Positions 32,239-41,750 of a stretch of 64,000 nucleotides of DNA are shown here, piece by piece. The position numbers were made by a program, and so were the translations under genes. The notes under the pieces were generated by a model. That model was not told the origin of the DNA, did no database searches, and saw only the letters and a program-made list of their open reading frames with translations. Position 1 is the first letter of the stretch; every line of letters begins with the position of its first letter. The DNA is from an uncultured Acidobacteriaceae bacterium (GTDB lineage: Bacteria; Acidobacteriota; Terriglobia; Terriglobales; Acidobacteriaceae), in the NCBI GenBank assembly GCA_903842065.1, contig CAIMKZ010000093.1, positions 62,001 through 126,000 of the forward strand, read 5' to 3'.

Positions 32239-33610
32239 CAGTCGCGACCGGCAGCGTAAAGCGGAAGGCCGCGCCATGGCCGAGTTCGCTTTCGACCCAC
32301 ACCTTGCCGCCGTGGGCCAGCACGATATGCTTGACGATTGCCAGGCCCAGACCGGTGCCGCCTGACTCGCGCGAGCGCCCCTTGTCGATGCGGTAGAAAC
32401 GCTCGAAGATTCTTTCCAGATGTTCCGAACCGATGCCGCGGCCGAAGTCGCGCACCATGAAGCAGACCTGGCCGTCTATCTCTTCGGCGCCCACCTCGAT
32501 GCGTTTTCCCTCGGCGGCGTACTTGAGCGAGTTCTGGATGAGGTTGCCGAAGACCTGGTGCAGGGCATATGCGTCTGCCATCACCATGAGGTCCGGCGCG
32601 CCCGTGTTGTTAAGATCGACCCCGATGTCGAGTGCCGGAGCTGTCATCGACTGCACGGCATCTTTGACCAGCGTGCTTGCCGGCGTGGGCACCAGCGCGA
32701 GCTTATAGTTCGGGCTTTCCACAGTGGCCAGCGCAAGCAGGTCCTCGGTGAGCCGGTTCATGCGCACGGCGTTCTTGAGTATGATGCCGAGGAACTCGCG
32801 GTGGACCTCGGGGTCCGGCGAGGGATCGTCGAGGATGGTCTCGACGTAGCCCTGAATCGACGTGAGCGGCGTGCGCAGCTCATGGCTCACGTTGGCCACA
32901 AACTCGCGGCGCGAGGCCTGGGCGCTTTCGAGGCTGGTCAGGTCGTGGAGCACAATGAGCGCTCCACCCGATGGCAGAGGCGCGGCGCTGATCTCAAAGA
33001 CGCGGCCGGGGATGACGGACGTGGCGCGACCGAGCCGGGGTTCGCGGTCTTCGAGGGCGGCGCGCACACAGGCCAGGAACTCGGGGTCGCGGATGGAGTG
33101 TACGAGGGTGCGGCCGGTGCGGATCTCGGTCCCGGCGAGACGCTGCATCACCGCGTTCGACCAGCGGACGTGGCCGTCGCGATTGATGGCCACCACGCCC
33201 TCCTGCATCGCGTCGAGCATGGCGGCCAGCTCATGGCGGCCGCGCTCCAGTTCGGCGAAGTCTTCGTCCAGATGTGCCGCGGCCAGGTTGATTACGGCTT
33301 CGAGTTGAGATATCTCATCGCTGTCGCGGCTCTCATGAAGGCGGCCGCCAAAGTCGCTGGCCGCGATGCGGCGGACGAAGCTGGAGATGCGTCCCAGCCG
33401 GCTGGCCAGGCGGAGATAGAAGAACGTGGCTGCCACCAGAGAGAGAACGATGGCCAGAAGCAACGACCACAGAGCCCCCTGCACAATCGCCTGCCATCCA
33501 AAGTCCTGCTCGCGGGCTGCGAAGCCGAAGTACATTCCGGTGACCACCGCCTCCACGAGGAGCAGCACAATGGAAAGGGCGGCGATCTTCTTCAGCAGTG
33601 CTGAGTTCAT
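32222..33610 (-). CDS. Sensor histidine kinase, PhoR-like
   Basis: The 462-residue membrane kinase has two membrane helices (~10-30 and ~42-66), a HAMP-like linker (LASRLGRISSFVRRIAASDFGGRL), a PAS domain (~115-215, LDAMQEGVVAINRDGHVRWSNA), the phospho-acceptor H242 in FVANVSHELRTPLTSI and an HATPase_c domain with GNLIQNSLKYA, RDFGRGIG and GTGLGLAIVKHI. The short periplasmic loop suggests sensing through partners, as in PhoR. It is downstream of its response regulator (36-nt gap). A phosphate role is plausible by resemblance only. Confidence 0.88.
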   Translation of the reverse strand: MNSALLKKIAALSIVLLLVEAVVTGMYFGFAAREQDFGWQAIVQGALWSLLLAIVLSLVAATFFYLRLASRLGRISSFVRRIAASDFGGRLHESRDSDEISQLEAVINLAAAHLDEDFAELERGRHELAAMLDAMQEGVVAINRDGHVRWSNAVMQRLAGTEIRTGRTLVHSIRDPEFLACVRAALEDREPRLGRATSVIPGRVFEISAAPLPSGGALIVLHDLTSLESAQASRREFVANVSHELRTPLTSIQGYVETILDDPSPDPEVHREFLGIILKNAVRMNRLTEDLLALATVESPNYKLALVPTPASTLVKDAVQSMTAPALDIGVDLNNTGAPDLMVMADAYALHQVFGNLIQNSLKYAAEGKRIEVGAEEIDGQVCFMVRDFGRGIGSEHLERIFERFYRIDKGRSRESGGTGLGLAIVKHIVLAHGGKVWVESELGHGAAFRFTLPVATATAPA

Positions 33611-33646
33611 TCTGGACCGGTCTGCGAGCCTTGCGTGTTTGGATAG

Positions 33647-34345
33647 CTATTGCTGCTTTGGCAGTTCGAAGCGATAACCCGCGCCGCGAACAGTTACCAG
33701 ATAACGTGGATCTTCCGCGTCGATCTCAATCTTCTCGCGGATGCGGCGGACGTAGACGTCGACCGAGCGTGGCGTAACAAAGCGCGCGTCGCCCCAGACG
33801 GAGTCAAGCAGTTGGTCACGGCTGAAGACGCGCCCCGGATGGCGGGCCAGATAGTCGAGCAGCCGGAACTCGGTGGCAGTGGTGGTAGCAAGTTCGCCGC
33901 GAACCTTCAGCTGCATGGCTCCTGCATCGATCACGATGTCGTCGAAGGTGATGACAGAAGATGCGGCAGGCCGCTCGAAGCGGCGCAGCACGGCCTTCAC
34001 GCGTGCCACCAGTTCGCGCGTCGAGAAGGGCTTGGTGATGTAGTCGTCTGCGCCGAGTTCGAGCCCGGCTACGCGATCGCTTTCGCCTGCCTTTGCGGTC
34101 AGAAAGATGATCGGGATGCTGGACAGGCCTGCATGGGCGCGCAGGCGGCGGCACACGTCGAAGCCGTCACCGCCGGGAACCATGATGTCGAGCAAAAAAA
34201 GCGCGGGCGGCTTGCGCTCGGCGTCGGGGATGAGGTTCGTCGTGGAGTGATAGAGGCGCGCTTCATACCCGGCTGCGATCAGGTGGTGTTGCACCAGGCG
34301 GGCTATGTCGGACTCGTCTTCCAGCACAAAAATGGTTTGGCTCAC
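33647..34345 (-). CDS. OmpR/PhoB-family response regulator
   Basis: The 232-residue DNA-binding regulator has a receiver domain with phosphorylation site D53 (FLLDIMVPGGDG), the acidic pocket VLEDES and the conserved lysine in YITKPFS. The C-terminal winged helix is of OmpR/PhoB type (TEFRLLDYLARHPGRVFSRDQLLDSVWG ... RSVDVYVRRIREKIE). It heads the two-gene operon with the kinase. pstS, 9 kb away, could be a target if this is PhoB, but no clear Pho box was recognised there. Confidence 0.9.
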   Translation of the reverse strand: MSQTIFVLEDESDIARLVQHHLIAAGYEARLYHSTTNLIPDAERKPPALFLLDIMVPGGDGFDVCRRLRAHAGLSSIPIIFLTAKAGESDRVAGLELGADDYITKPFSTRELVARVKAVLRRFERPAASSVITFDDIVIDAGAMQLKVRGELATTTATEFRLLDYLARHPGRVFSRDQLLDSVWGDARFVTPRSVDVYVRRIREKIEIDAEDPRYLVTVRGAGYRFELPKQQ

Positions 34346-34655
34346 GCCGTTCAGACCTCGTCCGGCGGCTTTTCAGTTCGAGCGTGGAGGGCCACCGGGT
34401 ATCTAAATAAAGAGTAATGCAGGTAGGCAAAGAGATTGCAAACGTTTGATGAATTTCAAAGCCCGGTGAGCCATCGCGTGCCCTGGCTGTTACACGGTCG
34501 CTTTTTTGGCCTTGCAATCCGCCACGCAGGCGGTAGACTTTCTTCGACTCAGCGAAGGCAATACCATATCCCGTCTAATTTGCCGTGGCTCCTTTCGTGG
34601 GGCAGGGGAGTGGCTTGCCGCTGACCAGATTTGGGATGCGAAAAGGAGCTGGCTA
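34346..34655 (+). other. Divergent intergenic region (310 nt), no gene seen
   Basis: Lies between the minus-strand response regulator and the plus-strand FAD protein, and should hold both promoters. No long dyad, repeat family member or RNA gene was recognised. Confidence 0.5.
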
Positions 34656-36497
34656 ATGGATAAAAAGGTGAAGACAGGGATCAGCCGTCGAGATTTCGTG
34701 CGGCTGGCTAGTGCGGCGCCTGCCGCGGCAGCCGCCACCGGCGTTTTGTCGCCGCTTGCGGCTCATGCGCAGACAGTGGCGCAAAACATCCCCGCCAGGT
34801 GGGATATTGAGGCGGATGTTGTTGTGATCGGCTCCGGCGCATCGGGACTTCCAGCAGCGATCCGTGCCGTGGACGCAGGCGCATCGGTCATCGTCGTCGA
34901 CACAAACTACGACGTCGGCGGGCATGCGCTTCTCTGCCAGGCCAACGTCCCATTGGGCGGCGGTACCAGCGCGCAGAAGAAGTACGGCATCGAAGACTCC
35001 CCCGACATCCTCTTTCGCGATCTGACCGACTGGTCGGTTGTGGAGACCAGCGGCATGCCCGAATACCGCTACAACGACCGCGGAGTGCAGCGCGCACTTG
35101 CCGACAACGAGGCCGCGGCCTACGAGTTCCTTGTCGCCAATGGCGTCGAGTTTGCGGATAAAAGCCCGGACAACGGCGGCGGTCATGCCGTCGGGCTCTC
35201 GGCCAAACGCGAGAATCACTGTGTCTGGAACAAGGGCCAAAATCTTGAAAGCCCGGCGGGCGCGAATGGCGCAAGCCTCATGCGGCCGCTCGATGCCAGC
35301 GCGCGAAAGAAGGGCGTGAAGTTCCTGCTGAACTATCACATGGACACGATCGTCCGCGAGCAGCCCGGCTCGGGCCGCGTCCTTGGCATTGAGGCCAGCT
35401 ATACGCCGACGATCATGCCGGGAACAACGACGCCGCTCAAAAGCTTCCTGTCCCAGGGCAACATCGACATGAGCGCGAAGACCGTAACCGTCCGGGCCAG
35501 AAAGGCCGTCATCCTCGGCACCGGTGGGAGTTCAGGCAACGTGCTCTTCCGCAGAATCTTTGACCCGCGGCTCACCGAAGAGTACGCAACCGCCGGCAAC
35601 GAGTTCTCCCCGCAGGACGCCAGCGGCGAGAAGGCCGCCATGGCCATCGGCGCGTCGCTCTGGGGCACAGCCAACCAGACCTTCGATAGAAACGGCACGC
35701 TACGCAAGCGCCCGGTCATCGGCACGCGGACGAACTATCTTACCTGGACCAAAGACAGCCCCATCTTTCCCAGGGTCCGCGCATCGGGCCTGAACATCAG
35801 CACCTGGCTGAACGCGATCATCGTTAATCAGGTGGGCAGGCGGTTTTATAACGAGATGGAAGACGGATATCCCCAGGGAACCAGCGAGGGATATCTCAAG
35901 CCGTATATTCCGGCCGACTGGCGCAACGCCACGCGGATCCGCTACCAGCCGAAGAACTACACCGACGCCGCGCTGGCCATCAACGAGGGCTCGACGGCGC
36001 CGGACTACTCCTCCGGGCCGCAGTGGGCCATCTTCGATGCGGAGACCGTCAAGCGCGAGAAGTGGAACCTCGATCCGCCGGCCACGCATCCGGAATACTT
36101 CTTTACCGCCAACACACTGGCAGAGTTGGCCGCGATGATCACAAAGTGTCCGTATCAAAAGGTGAAGATGCCGCCCGCCAGCCTGGAAGAGACCGTCAAG
36201 CGCTACAACCAGATGGTGGAACTGGGCATCGATCCGGACTTCGCAAAGCCCGCGCCGATGTACAAGATCGCCACCGCGCCGTTCTATGCGGCCTGGGCCA
36301 CGTTCTGCGTGCACGACACCTATGCCGGCCTCAGGATCGACATGAAGTGCCGGGTGATGGACATGAAGGGGCAGGTCATTCCGGGCCTCTACTGCGGAGG
36401 AGAGTCAGCCGCAGGATGCAGCCAGCATGGTGTGGGCCGCTGCATCACGCAGGGCTATATCGCGGGAAAGCAGGCCGCGGAGGAGATGAAGGCCTAA
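34656..36497 (+). CDS. Tat-exported FAD-dependent oxidoreductase (fumarate reductase/ketosteroid dehydrogenase-like)
   Basis: The 613-residue protein has a twin-arginine signal (SRRDFVRLASA, ~10-20, ending AHA) and an N-terminal FAD-binding fold (DVVVIGSGASGLPAAIRAVDAGASVIVVD). A later FAD segment is VIPGLYCGGESAAGCSQHGVGRCITQGYIAGKQAAEEM. The family includes fumarate reductase flavoproteins and 3-ketosteroid dehydrogenases. No cytochrome or Fe-S partner is adjacent, so electron donor and substrate are unknown. ATG 34656 follows AAAAGGAG. Confidence 0.85.
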   Translation: MDKKVKTGISRRDFVRLASAAPAAAAATGVLSPLAAHAQTVAQNIPARWDIEADVVVIGSGASGLPAAIRAVDAGASVIVVDTNYDVGGHALLCQANVPLGGGTSAQKKYGIEDSPDILFRDLTDWSVVETSGMPEYRYNDRGVQRALADNEAAAYEFLVANGVEFADKSPDNGGGHAVGLSAKRENHCVWNKGQNLESPAGANGASLMRPLDASARKKGVKFLLNYHMDTIVREQPGSGRVLGIEASYTPTIMPGTTTPLKSFLSQGNIDMSAKTVTVRARKAVILGTGGSSGNVLFRRIFDPRLTEEYATAGNEFSPQDASGEKAAMAIGASLWGTANQTFDRNGTLRKRPVIGTRTNYLTWTKDSPIFPRVRASGLNISTWLNAIIVNQVGRRFYNEMEDGYPQGTSEGYLKPYIPADWRNATRIRYQPKNYTDAALAINEGSTAPDYSSGPQWAIFDAETVKREKWNLDPPATHPEYFFTANTLAELAAMITKCPYQKVKMPPASLEETVKRYNQMVELGIDPDFAKPAPMYKIATAPFYAAWATFCVHDTYAGLRIDMKCRVMDMKGQVIPGLYCGGESAAGCSQHGVGRCITQGYIAGKQAAEEMKA

Positions 36498-36517
36498 CCA
36501 GTTCTACAGCCACATAC

Positions 36518-37267
36518 TTACTTGGTGGCCACAAAGCGCAGGCGGACGTGGTCGGCGGTCCAGCGGCCCTCGTCGTCGAGGAGCACGTTGGCGAGGGTCT
36601 TGGTCGATTCTCGAACCACGGTGTCGCGCAGGGATTCCGGCAGGCTGTCGATGACGCCGCGGCGGAAGAGCCTGATCCACTCGGCCATTCCCCCCTCGCC
36701 AAGCGGAGTGGGGCGGGGAATCAGCTCAATGCGCCGGACCGTGAACCCGTGCTGTGTGAGGCGGCGCGCGTAGGCCTCGGGCGTGGGATAGTAGTTGACG
36801 CCATCTTCGCGTCCGTGGAAGCCGTGGCGTTCGAGTGTGGAGATGAGTGCGGCGCGTATGGCGGCGATGTTGCCGTGCCCGCCAAACTCGGCCACAAAGC
36901 GGCCTCCGGGCTTGAGAACGCGATGGGCCTCACCGAGCATGGCGTCGTGGTCCTTGATCCAATGCAGGGCAGCGTTGGAGAAGAGCGCGTCGAAGGATGC
37001 GTCGGCAAAGGGGAGCTGCTCGGCTGAGGCCTCGATGGCGTTGACTCCGCGTACGCGGGCGGCGGCGATCATATCGGCAGAGAGGTCGATACCGGTGACC
37101 TCAACACCCATTGCCATCAGACGAACTGTCAGTTGTCCGTCGCCGCAACCGATGTCGAGGATACGCTCGCGGGGATGGGGGGCGAGCCACTCGAGGACTC
37201 CATCGGCAAGGTTGTGCACGAAAGAGCCGTGCGCGGCGTAGGCTTCAGGGTTCCAGGCTTGGGTCAT
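36518..37267 (-). CDS. SAM-dependent methyltransferase (trans-aconitate methyltransferase-like)
   Basis: The 249-residue class I methyltransferase has motif I ILDIGCGDGQLTVRL (~36-50), VTGIDLSADMIAAAR, then ASAEQLPFADASFDALFSNAALHWIKDH and AHRVLKPGGRFVAEFGG. The HWIKD segment and overall length resemble trans-aconitate 2-methyltransferase and related enzymes. It starts 9 nt after the bshB1 stop and is probably in the same transcript. The substrate is not certain. Confidence 0.8.
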   Translation of the reverse strand: MTQAWNPEAYAAHGSFVHNLADGVLEWLAPHPRERILDIGCGDGQLTVRLMAMGVEVTGIDLSADMIAAARVRGVNAIEASAEQLPFADASFDALFSNAALHWIKDHDAMLGEAHRVLKPGGRFVAEFGGHGNIAAIRAALISTLERHGFHGREDGVNYYPTPEAYARRLTQHGFTVRRIELIPRPTPLGEGGMAEWIRLFRRGVIDSLPESLRDTVVRESTKTLANVLLDDEGRWTADHVRLRFVATK

Positions 37268-37276
37268 GATTCTCCG

Positions 37277-38005
37277 CTAGATGGACTGCACTGGGATCAA
37301 AGTAAGGTCGTCTACCAGTCCGACTTCCTTCTCGACGAACGGCTCGCCGTACTTGACTCCAGCCAGCAGTCCGTAGTGCCGCGCCTCCGCAAAGGTGCGC
37401 TCGCGTATCTCCTCTTCGGGGACGAAGAGGGCGCTTCCGGCGGTCTGATTCGCGTACTGCGACTGGTATGCCATCAGCGACTGGTGGCGCTGTTCGATGA
37501 ACGGCGTGATATCGACGATGAAGCTGGGCCGCACGTCTGCGTAGAGGCTGGCGTAGACGATCTTGAAGGGGCGATGCGGTTCTGCGCCGGTCTCAATCTT
37601 CTGCAGTCCCGCCACAAAGCAGGCGTCATAGCCGAGCGTGGCGCAGATGGCGTGGTCTGGGTGCCGAGCCTGCCAGTAGGGCAGGATCACGACGCGGGGT
37701 TTCAACTCGCGAATGACGCGCGCGATCTCGATGCGGTTGGGAAGTGTGTTTTCGACAGCCCCATCGGGCAGGCTGAGAGCCTTGCGCCAGCCGACGCCGA
37801 GGATGCTGGCGGCCTCTTCGGCCTCGCGGGCGCGATTTTCTGCGGTGCCTCGTGTGCCGGCTTCACCCTGCGTGAGGTCAAGAATAGCGGTGCGCAGGCC
37901 GCGCGCGGCGGAGCGGAGCAGCGTGCCCCCGCAGGTCTGTTCCACATCGTCGCGGTGAGCGGCGATGGCGAGTACGTCGGCGCGATAGTTAGGGGATTCG
38001 GTCAT
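37277..38005 (-). CDS. bshB1: Bacillithiol biosynthesis deacetylase BshB1
   Basis: BshB1 removes the acetyl group from GlcNAc-malate in synthesis of the low-molecular-weight thiol bacillithiol. The 242-residue protein is of the LmbE/PIG-L zinc deacetylase family: metal and catalytic residues in AAHRDDVE (H17, D19, D20), TQGEAGTRGT, RHPDHA, and YADVRPSFIVDITPFIEQ, typical of BshB1. ATG 38005 is chosen; the upstream extension would run into the repeat at 38041. bshA and bshC are not in the window. Confidence 0.85.
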   Translation of the reverse strand: MTESPNYRADVLAIAAHRDDVEQTCGGTLLRSAARGLRTAILDLTQGEAGTRGTAENRAREAEEAASILGVGWRKALSLPDGAVENTLPNRIEIARVIRELKPRVVILPYWQARHPDHAICATLGYDACFVAGLQKIETGAEPHRPFKIVYASLYADVRPSFIVDITPFIEQRHQSLMAYQSQYANQTAGSALFVPEEEIRERTFAEARHYGLLAGVKYGEPFVEKEVGLVDDLTLIPVQSI

Positions 38006-38040
38006 GGGGGTGAGAGACGGAGGGTTGAGGTTCGGTGATT

Positions 38041-38087
38041 CCCACCCTAGCCGCAAAAACAAAGACGCGGCGAGGGTGGGGCACCCA
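38041..38087 (+). repeat. Hairpin repeat of the GGGGCACCCA family upstream of bshB1
   Basis: CCCACCCTAGCCGC pairs with GCGGCGAGGGTGGG (13 of 14 pairs, 12-nt loop) and is followed by GCACCCA, the same layout as at 15788 and 63346 but with different stem bases. Confidence 0.8.
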
Positions 38088-38101
38088 CTTTTCATCCACT
38101 G

Positions 38102-38137
38102 CTAACCCTGCTTACACCGCTAACTCCGCCAGCACCG
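38102..38137 (+). repeat. 9-bp minisatellite, four units (CTAACnCCG type)
   Basis: Units CTAACCCTG, CTTACACCG, CTAACTCCG and CCAGCACCG stand directly against the lipoprotein stop codon (38138). Three more four-unit arrays of the same type flank and enter the gene at 49423-49827. Confidence 0.75.
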
Positions 38138-39625
38138 CTAGTAGACGGTGTTGTTGGTGTCGGTGGTGGCGTCCATGTAGGCCACGTCCCACGCCGTGCC
38201 GGTGACGGTGACGTAGTAGTTGTTGATGGCCGTTCCGTCGGTGGTCTTGAAGATGTACACCTGCCCGCCCTCGACGGCGTAGACCTTGTGCAGGCCGGTG
38301 ACGGCTGCGATACCGGTGGCGTCGCCCATGAACGGCTCAATCAGGGTCACAGCCTTGGTCGAGGTGTTGAACATGGTCAGGCAGCCGTAGCCGCCGGATG
38401 CGCCGGTGGCAAAGCGTACGCCGGTGTCGCATCTGGTCATGCCGATCCACAGCGTGTTGTCATCTGCCTTGATGATTTTGCTCACTCCGCCCGGGGTGCC
38501 GTCGGAGATGGAGATGGGCGTCGAGACGGCGTTGGTAGTCAGGTTCACGATCGACAGATTGCCGCCAAAGTAGGTCTGTCCGCCGACCGACTGCGCGCGC
38601 TGGCCGACGACGTACATGGTTGTGGTGTCAACCAGAGCGTTGCTTGCGCCGCCGGGAATGGGAATAGTGACCATGGGCTTAGCCGCGGCGTTGGCGCATG
38701 GAGCGCTGTTGCAGGGCAGCAGACCCGAGTTCTGGCCGGCTGTGAAGAGCAGCGGCGCAATGGGAATGATCGAGATCGAAGCGGTTGTACCGCCGCACTC
38801 CGGGCCGCAGTTGATGATGTAGGCCGAGGTAGCATCGGCGGAGAACACAGCCTTGATGGGGCGGTCGAAGACCAGCGGCGCGCCGTAGTAGTTGCCGGTC
38901 GAGTCGATGTGGTCGGGGCTCTGCGCCTGGAATAGGCACCAGCCGGGCAGGTTCTGGGGCTCGCAGTCGAGCGCGGCCTTGGGCCAGCTGGAAGGGCCGG
39001 TGGAGTAGGCCAGGCTCTGGCTGTTTGTCAGCTGCCGGGGATAGTAAAAGTAGTTGGAGTTCTGCACGAACGCGAAGGCCGCCGAGCCGCCGGGGTTCAC
39101 GCTGGTGCGATACACGCCGGGCAGGCCGAAGGGGATGGAGGCGTTCGACTGGGCGTTGGAAATCGTGAAGACGTGCGAGATCTGATTGGCCGCAAAGACC
39201 AGGCTGAGGTCGCGGGTAACGTAGATACTGGCCGAGGCTCCAGCCAGGCCGCTGACGTTTCCGTTGGCCTTCTCTTCCTGATAGTTGATCAGCGAGAAGC
39301 TGCCGTCGCCCGAGCTGTAGATGCCGGCAGCTTGTTCTTCGGGCAGATTCTGGATGCTGACCGGCAGGTTGCCGCCATAGCCCGAGATGCTGTACATGCC
39401 CGGCGTGCCCGTATAGCCGCTGCGCGTGTCGTAGTAGGCATCGAGAATCGAAGCCTCTCCGTGGCTGAGGATGCTGGCGTTTTGTACGACGACCATGACG
39501 CGGTGGAGGAGCCCGCTGGGCGGCAGTTTGCGGCCAGCAAAGTACTCGGTTTTACCGCATCCTGCTAGCGCAACGGCGACTGCCAGAGCGGCGGCAGCGC
39601 AGATCAAAAAGCGACTCTTCTTCAA
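38138..39625 (-). CDS. Exported lipoprotein, probable beta-propeller fold
   Basis: The 495-residue protein has a lipoprotein signal with lipobox ending LAGC (Cys 23). The mature part is rich in Ser, Thr, Gly and Asn, with blade-like repeats such as SLVFAANQISHVFTIS, GGNLSIVNLTTNAVSTPI and KVYAVEGGQVYIFKTTDG, suggesting a YVTN/NHL-type beta-propeller anchored to a membrane. Start TTG 39625 is preferred: it follows GAGGTAAGGG and begins the signal peptide directly; the longer frame upstream has no signal character. Function unknown. Confidence 0.75.
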   Translation of the reverse strand: MKKSRFLICAAAALAVAVALAGCGKTEYFAGRKLPPSGLLHRVMVVVQNASILSHGEASILDAYYDTRSGYTGTPGMYSISGYGGNLPVSIQNLPEEQAAGIYSSGDGSFSLINYQEEKANGNVSGLAGASASIYVTRDLSLVFAANQISHVFTISNAQSNASIPFGLPGVYRTSVNPGGSAAFAFVQNSNYFYYPRQLTNSQSLAYSTGPSSWPKAALDCEPQNLPGWCLFQAQSPDHIDSTGNYYGAPLVFDRPIKAVFSADATSAYIINCGPECGGTTASISIIPIAPLLFTAGQNSGLLPCNSAPCANAAAKPMVTIPIPGGASNALVDTTTMYVVGQRAQSVGGQTYFGGNLSIVNLTTNAVSTPISISDGTPGGVSKIIKADDNTLWIGMTRCDTGVRFATGASGGYGCLTMFNTSTKAVTLIEPFMGDATGIAAVTGLHKVYAVEGGQVYIFKTTDGTAINNYYVTVTGTAWDVAYMDATTDTNNTVY

Positions 39626-39827
39626 AACCCTTACCTCGACCGACGGCGCAGAAACTACGCGAAATGAATGGCGGAACTGCTGCCGGAAACCCCGGAAAAC
39701 ACAGGCCAGAACCGGGAAATTACGCTGGTTCTCGACTCTGTGAAGTATAACAAAGCGGGCGGCATGGGCAGGCGGAGAAAGATCGCGCGGTTGCCAAGGC
39801 CGCAAGATGCGGTAGCATGGCATCAGA

Positions 39828-41717
39828 ATGACGCGATTTGCAGACATGCTTGGAAGCCGCCCGCTGCTGGCCGATGGGGCCATGGGCACGGTTCTGTACG
39901 CCCGCGGTGTGTTCATCAACCGCTGCTACGACGAGCTGAATCTCTCCGACCCGGCGCTGATCGAGGGCGTTCACGAGGAGTACCTGCAGGCTGGCGCGGA
40001 GATCGTCGAGACCAACACCTTTGGCGCTAACCGGTTCCGTCTGGCGCGCCACGGACTGGCTGCGCGCACCGCCGACATCAACGCGGCCGGCGTGAAGCTG
40101 GCCCGGCAGGCGGTCGAGCGGCTGCGCAAGCGGCAGGCCGGCGAGGCCTGGGTGGCCGGTAGCGTTGGCCCCCTGGGTGTGCGCCTGGAGCCGCTGGGAA
40201 AGACCGGTGTGGACGAGGCCCGAGAGGCCTTCGCCGAACAGATCGCCGTGCTTGCAGAGGGCGGACCGGGCGTTGGCGTTGACCTCTTGATTCTGGAGAC
40301 CATGCCCGCGCTCAATGAGGCCCATGCCGCGCTGATGGCCGCGCGCGAGGTCGCGCCCGATCTGCCCGTGGTCGTGATGATGACGGTCGACGACGAAGGT
40401 AACTGCCTTGACGGCGCTTCGCCTGCTCATGCGGCGCGTGCGCTGGCAGAGTGGGGCGCAAGCGGCGTTGGCGTGAACTGCTCCGCCGGGCCGACGACTG
40501 TATTGACCGCGATAGAAAAGATGCGCGCCGCGACCACACTTCCCGTGGCTGCGATGCCCAATGCAGGACTGCCGCGCGCCGTCGAGGGACGGAATATTTA
40601 CCTGTGTTCGCCGGAGTATATGGCCAGCTTCGCGCGCAAGGCCATGGCTGTGGGCGCAAGGTTGGTGGGGGGCTGCTGCGGCACCACGCCGAATCACATT
40701 CGCGCCATGCGCGCCGCGATTCGTGCGCTGGACGAGCCGGTGCGCGTCGAAGTTTCCGGCGCCGAGCCCGAGTTGACTACCGAGACGCCTCCCGAGCCGC
40801 TGGGCCGCAGGTCGCGGTTGGGCGCCATGCTGGCCGAGAAAAAATTTGTCACGGTGGTTGAGGTGGTGCCGCCCAAAGGCATCGACTGCTCGCGAGAGAT
40901 TGAAGCAGCGGAGATGCTGGCCAGCCTGGGAACCGACGCGATCAATGTATACGATGCGCCCCAGGCCTCCGCGCGCCTGAGCGGACAGAGCCTGGCTATT
41001 CAGATTCAGCAGCACACCGGCATTGAGACGATTTTGCACTACACCTGCCGGGACCGGAATCTCTTGTCGATCCAGTCCGGCTTGCTGGGCGCTTCGTCGA
41101 TCGGTCTGCGCAACATTCTCTGCGTAACCGGCGACCCGCAGAAGCAGGGCAACTATCAGGACGCGACGGCGGTCTACGATGTGGACTCGATCGGCCTCGT
41201 GAATCTGGCCAACCGTTTGAACCACGGTCTCGACGCGGGAGCCAATCCCATTGGGGCGAGCACCAACTTCACCATCGGTGTGGCGGCCAACCCCGGCGTG
41301 GGCGATCTTGAGGCGGAGCTGAAGAGATTCGCCTATAAAGTCGAGGCGGGAGCCGAGTACGCCATCACCCAGCCGGTCTTCGACATGAGGCTGCTTGAAG
41401 TATTTCTGGAGCGGCTCGGCGAGCATAGGATTCCGGTGATCGCCGGCATCTGGCCGCTGATCAGCCTGCGCAACGCCGAATATCTGAAGAACGATCTGCG
41501 CGTGGCCATGCCCGAGGAGATCATGCTGCGCATGGCCCAGGCCGAGACGCCTGAGGCGGCGCGGGAAGAGGGCATCAAGATTGCGCGCGAGATGCTTGAT
41601 GCGGTGCGTCCGTATGTTGAGGGCGTGCAGGTGAGCGCGCCCTACGGGCGCTTCGAGATCGCAGCCGAGGTGATTGCCGGATTGCATCCGCGGGGCGCGG
41701 TGGAGATGCAGAAGTAG
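39828..41717 (+). CDS. Bifunctional homocysteine S-methyltransferase / methylenetetrahydrofolate reductase
   Basis: The 629-residue fusion resembles Bacillus YitJ. The N-terminal half (~1-300) is a zinc Hcy-methyltransferase with LLADGAMGTVLY, ETNTFGANRFRL and zinc cysteines in GVNCSAGP and VGGCCGTTPNHI. The C-terminal half (~335-629) is a MetF-like FAD TIM barrel with VVEVVPPKGID, CRDRNLLSIQSGLLGA, LCVTGDPQKQGNY and EAGAEYAITQPVFD. It can make methyl-THF and pass on the methyl group for methionine. Monocistronic or upstream of xseB (33-nt gap). Confidence 0.93.
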   Translation: MTRFADMLGSRPLLADGAMGTVLYARGVFINRCYDELNLSDPALIEGVHEEYLQAGAEIVETNTFGANRFRLARHGLAARTADINAAGVKLARQAVERLRKRQAGEAWVAGSVGPLGVRLEPLGKTGVDEAREAFAEQIAVLAEGGPGVGVDLLILETMPALNEAHAALMAAREVAPDLPVVVMMTVDDEGNCLDGASPAHAARALAEWGASGVGVNCSAGPTTVLTAIEKMRAATTLPVAAMPNAGLPRAVEGRNIYLCSPEYMASFARKAMAVGARLVGGCCGTTPNHIRAMRAAIRALDEPVRVEVSGAEPELTTETPPEPLGRRSRLGAMLAEKKFVTVVEVVPPKGIDCSREIEAAEMLASLGTDAINVYDAPQASARLSGQSLAIQIQQHTGIETILHYTCRDRNLLSIQSGLLGASSIGLRNILCVTGDPQKQGNYQDATAVYDVDSIGLVNLANRLNHGLDAGANPIGASTNFTIGVAANPGVGDLEAELKRFAYKVEAGAEYAITQPVFDMRLLEVFLERLGEHRIPVIAGIWPLISLRNAEYLKNDLRVAMPEEIMLRMAQAETPEAAREEGIKIAREMLDAVRPYVEGVQVSAPYGRFEIAAEVIAGLHPRGAVEMQK

Positions 41718-41750
41718 TTTCCGGCGAATGTATAAGTGGAGCGAAGAACT

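Noticed and set aside
32420..33604. 394-codon plus-strand open frame opposite the histidine kinase
   Set aside because: Antisense shadow; the kinase motifs on the minus strand are complete.
32222..34345. Assigning the two-component pair firmly as phoR-phoB controlling pstS
   Set aside because: Domain layout fits, but no Pho box was recognised at pstS and no pst/phoU genes are adjacent, so the genes are left without symbols.
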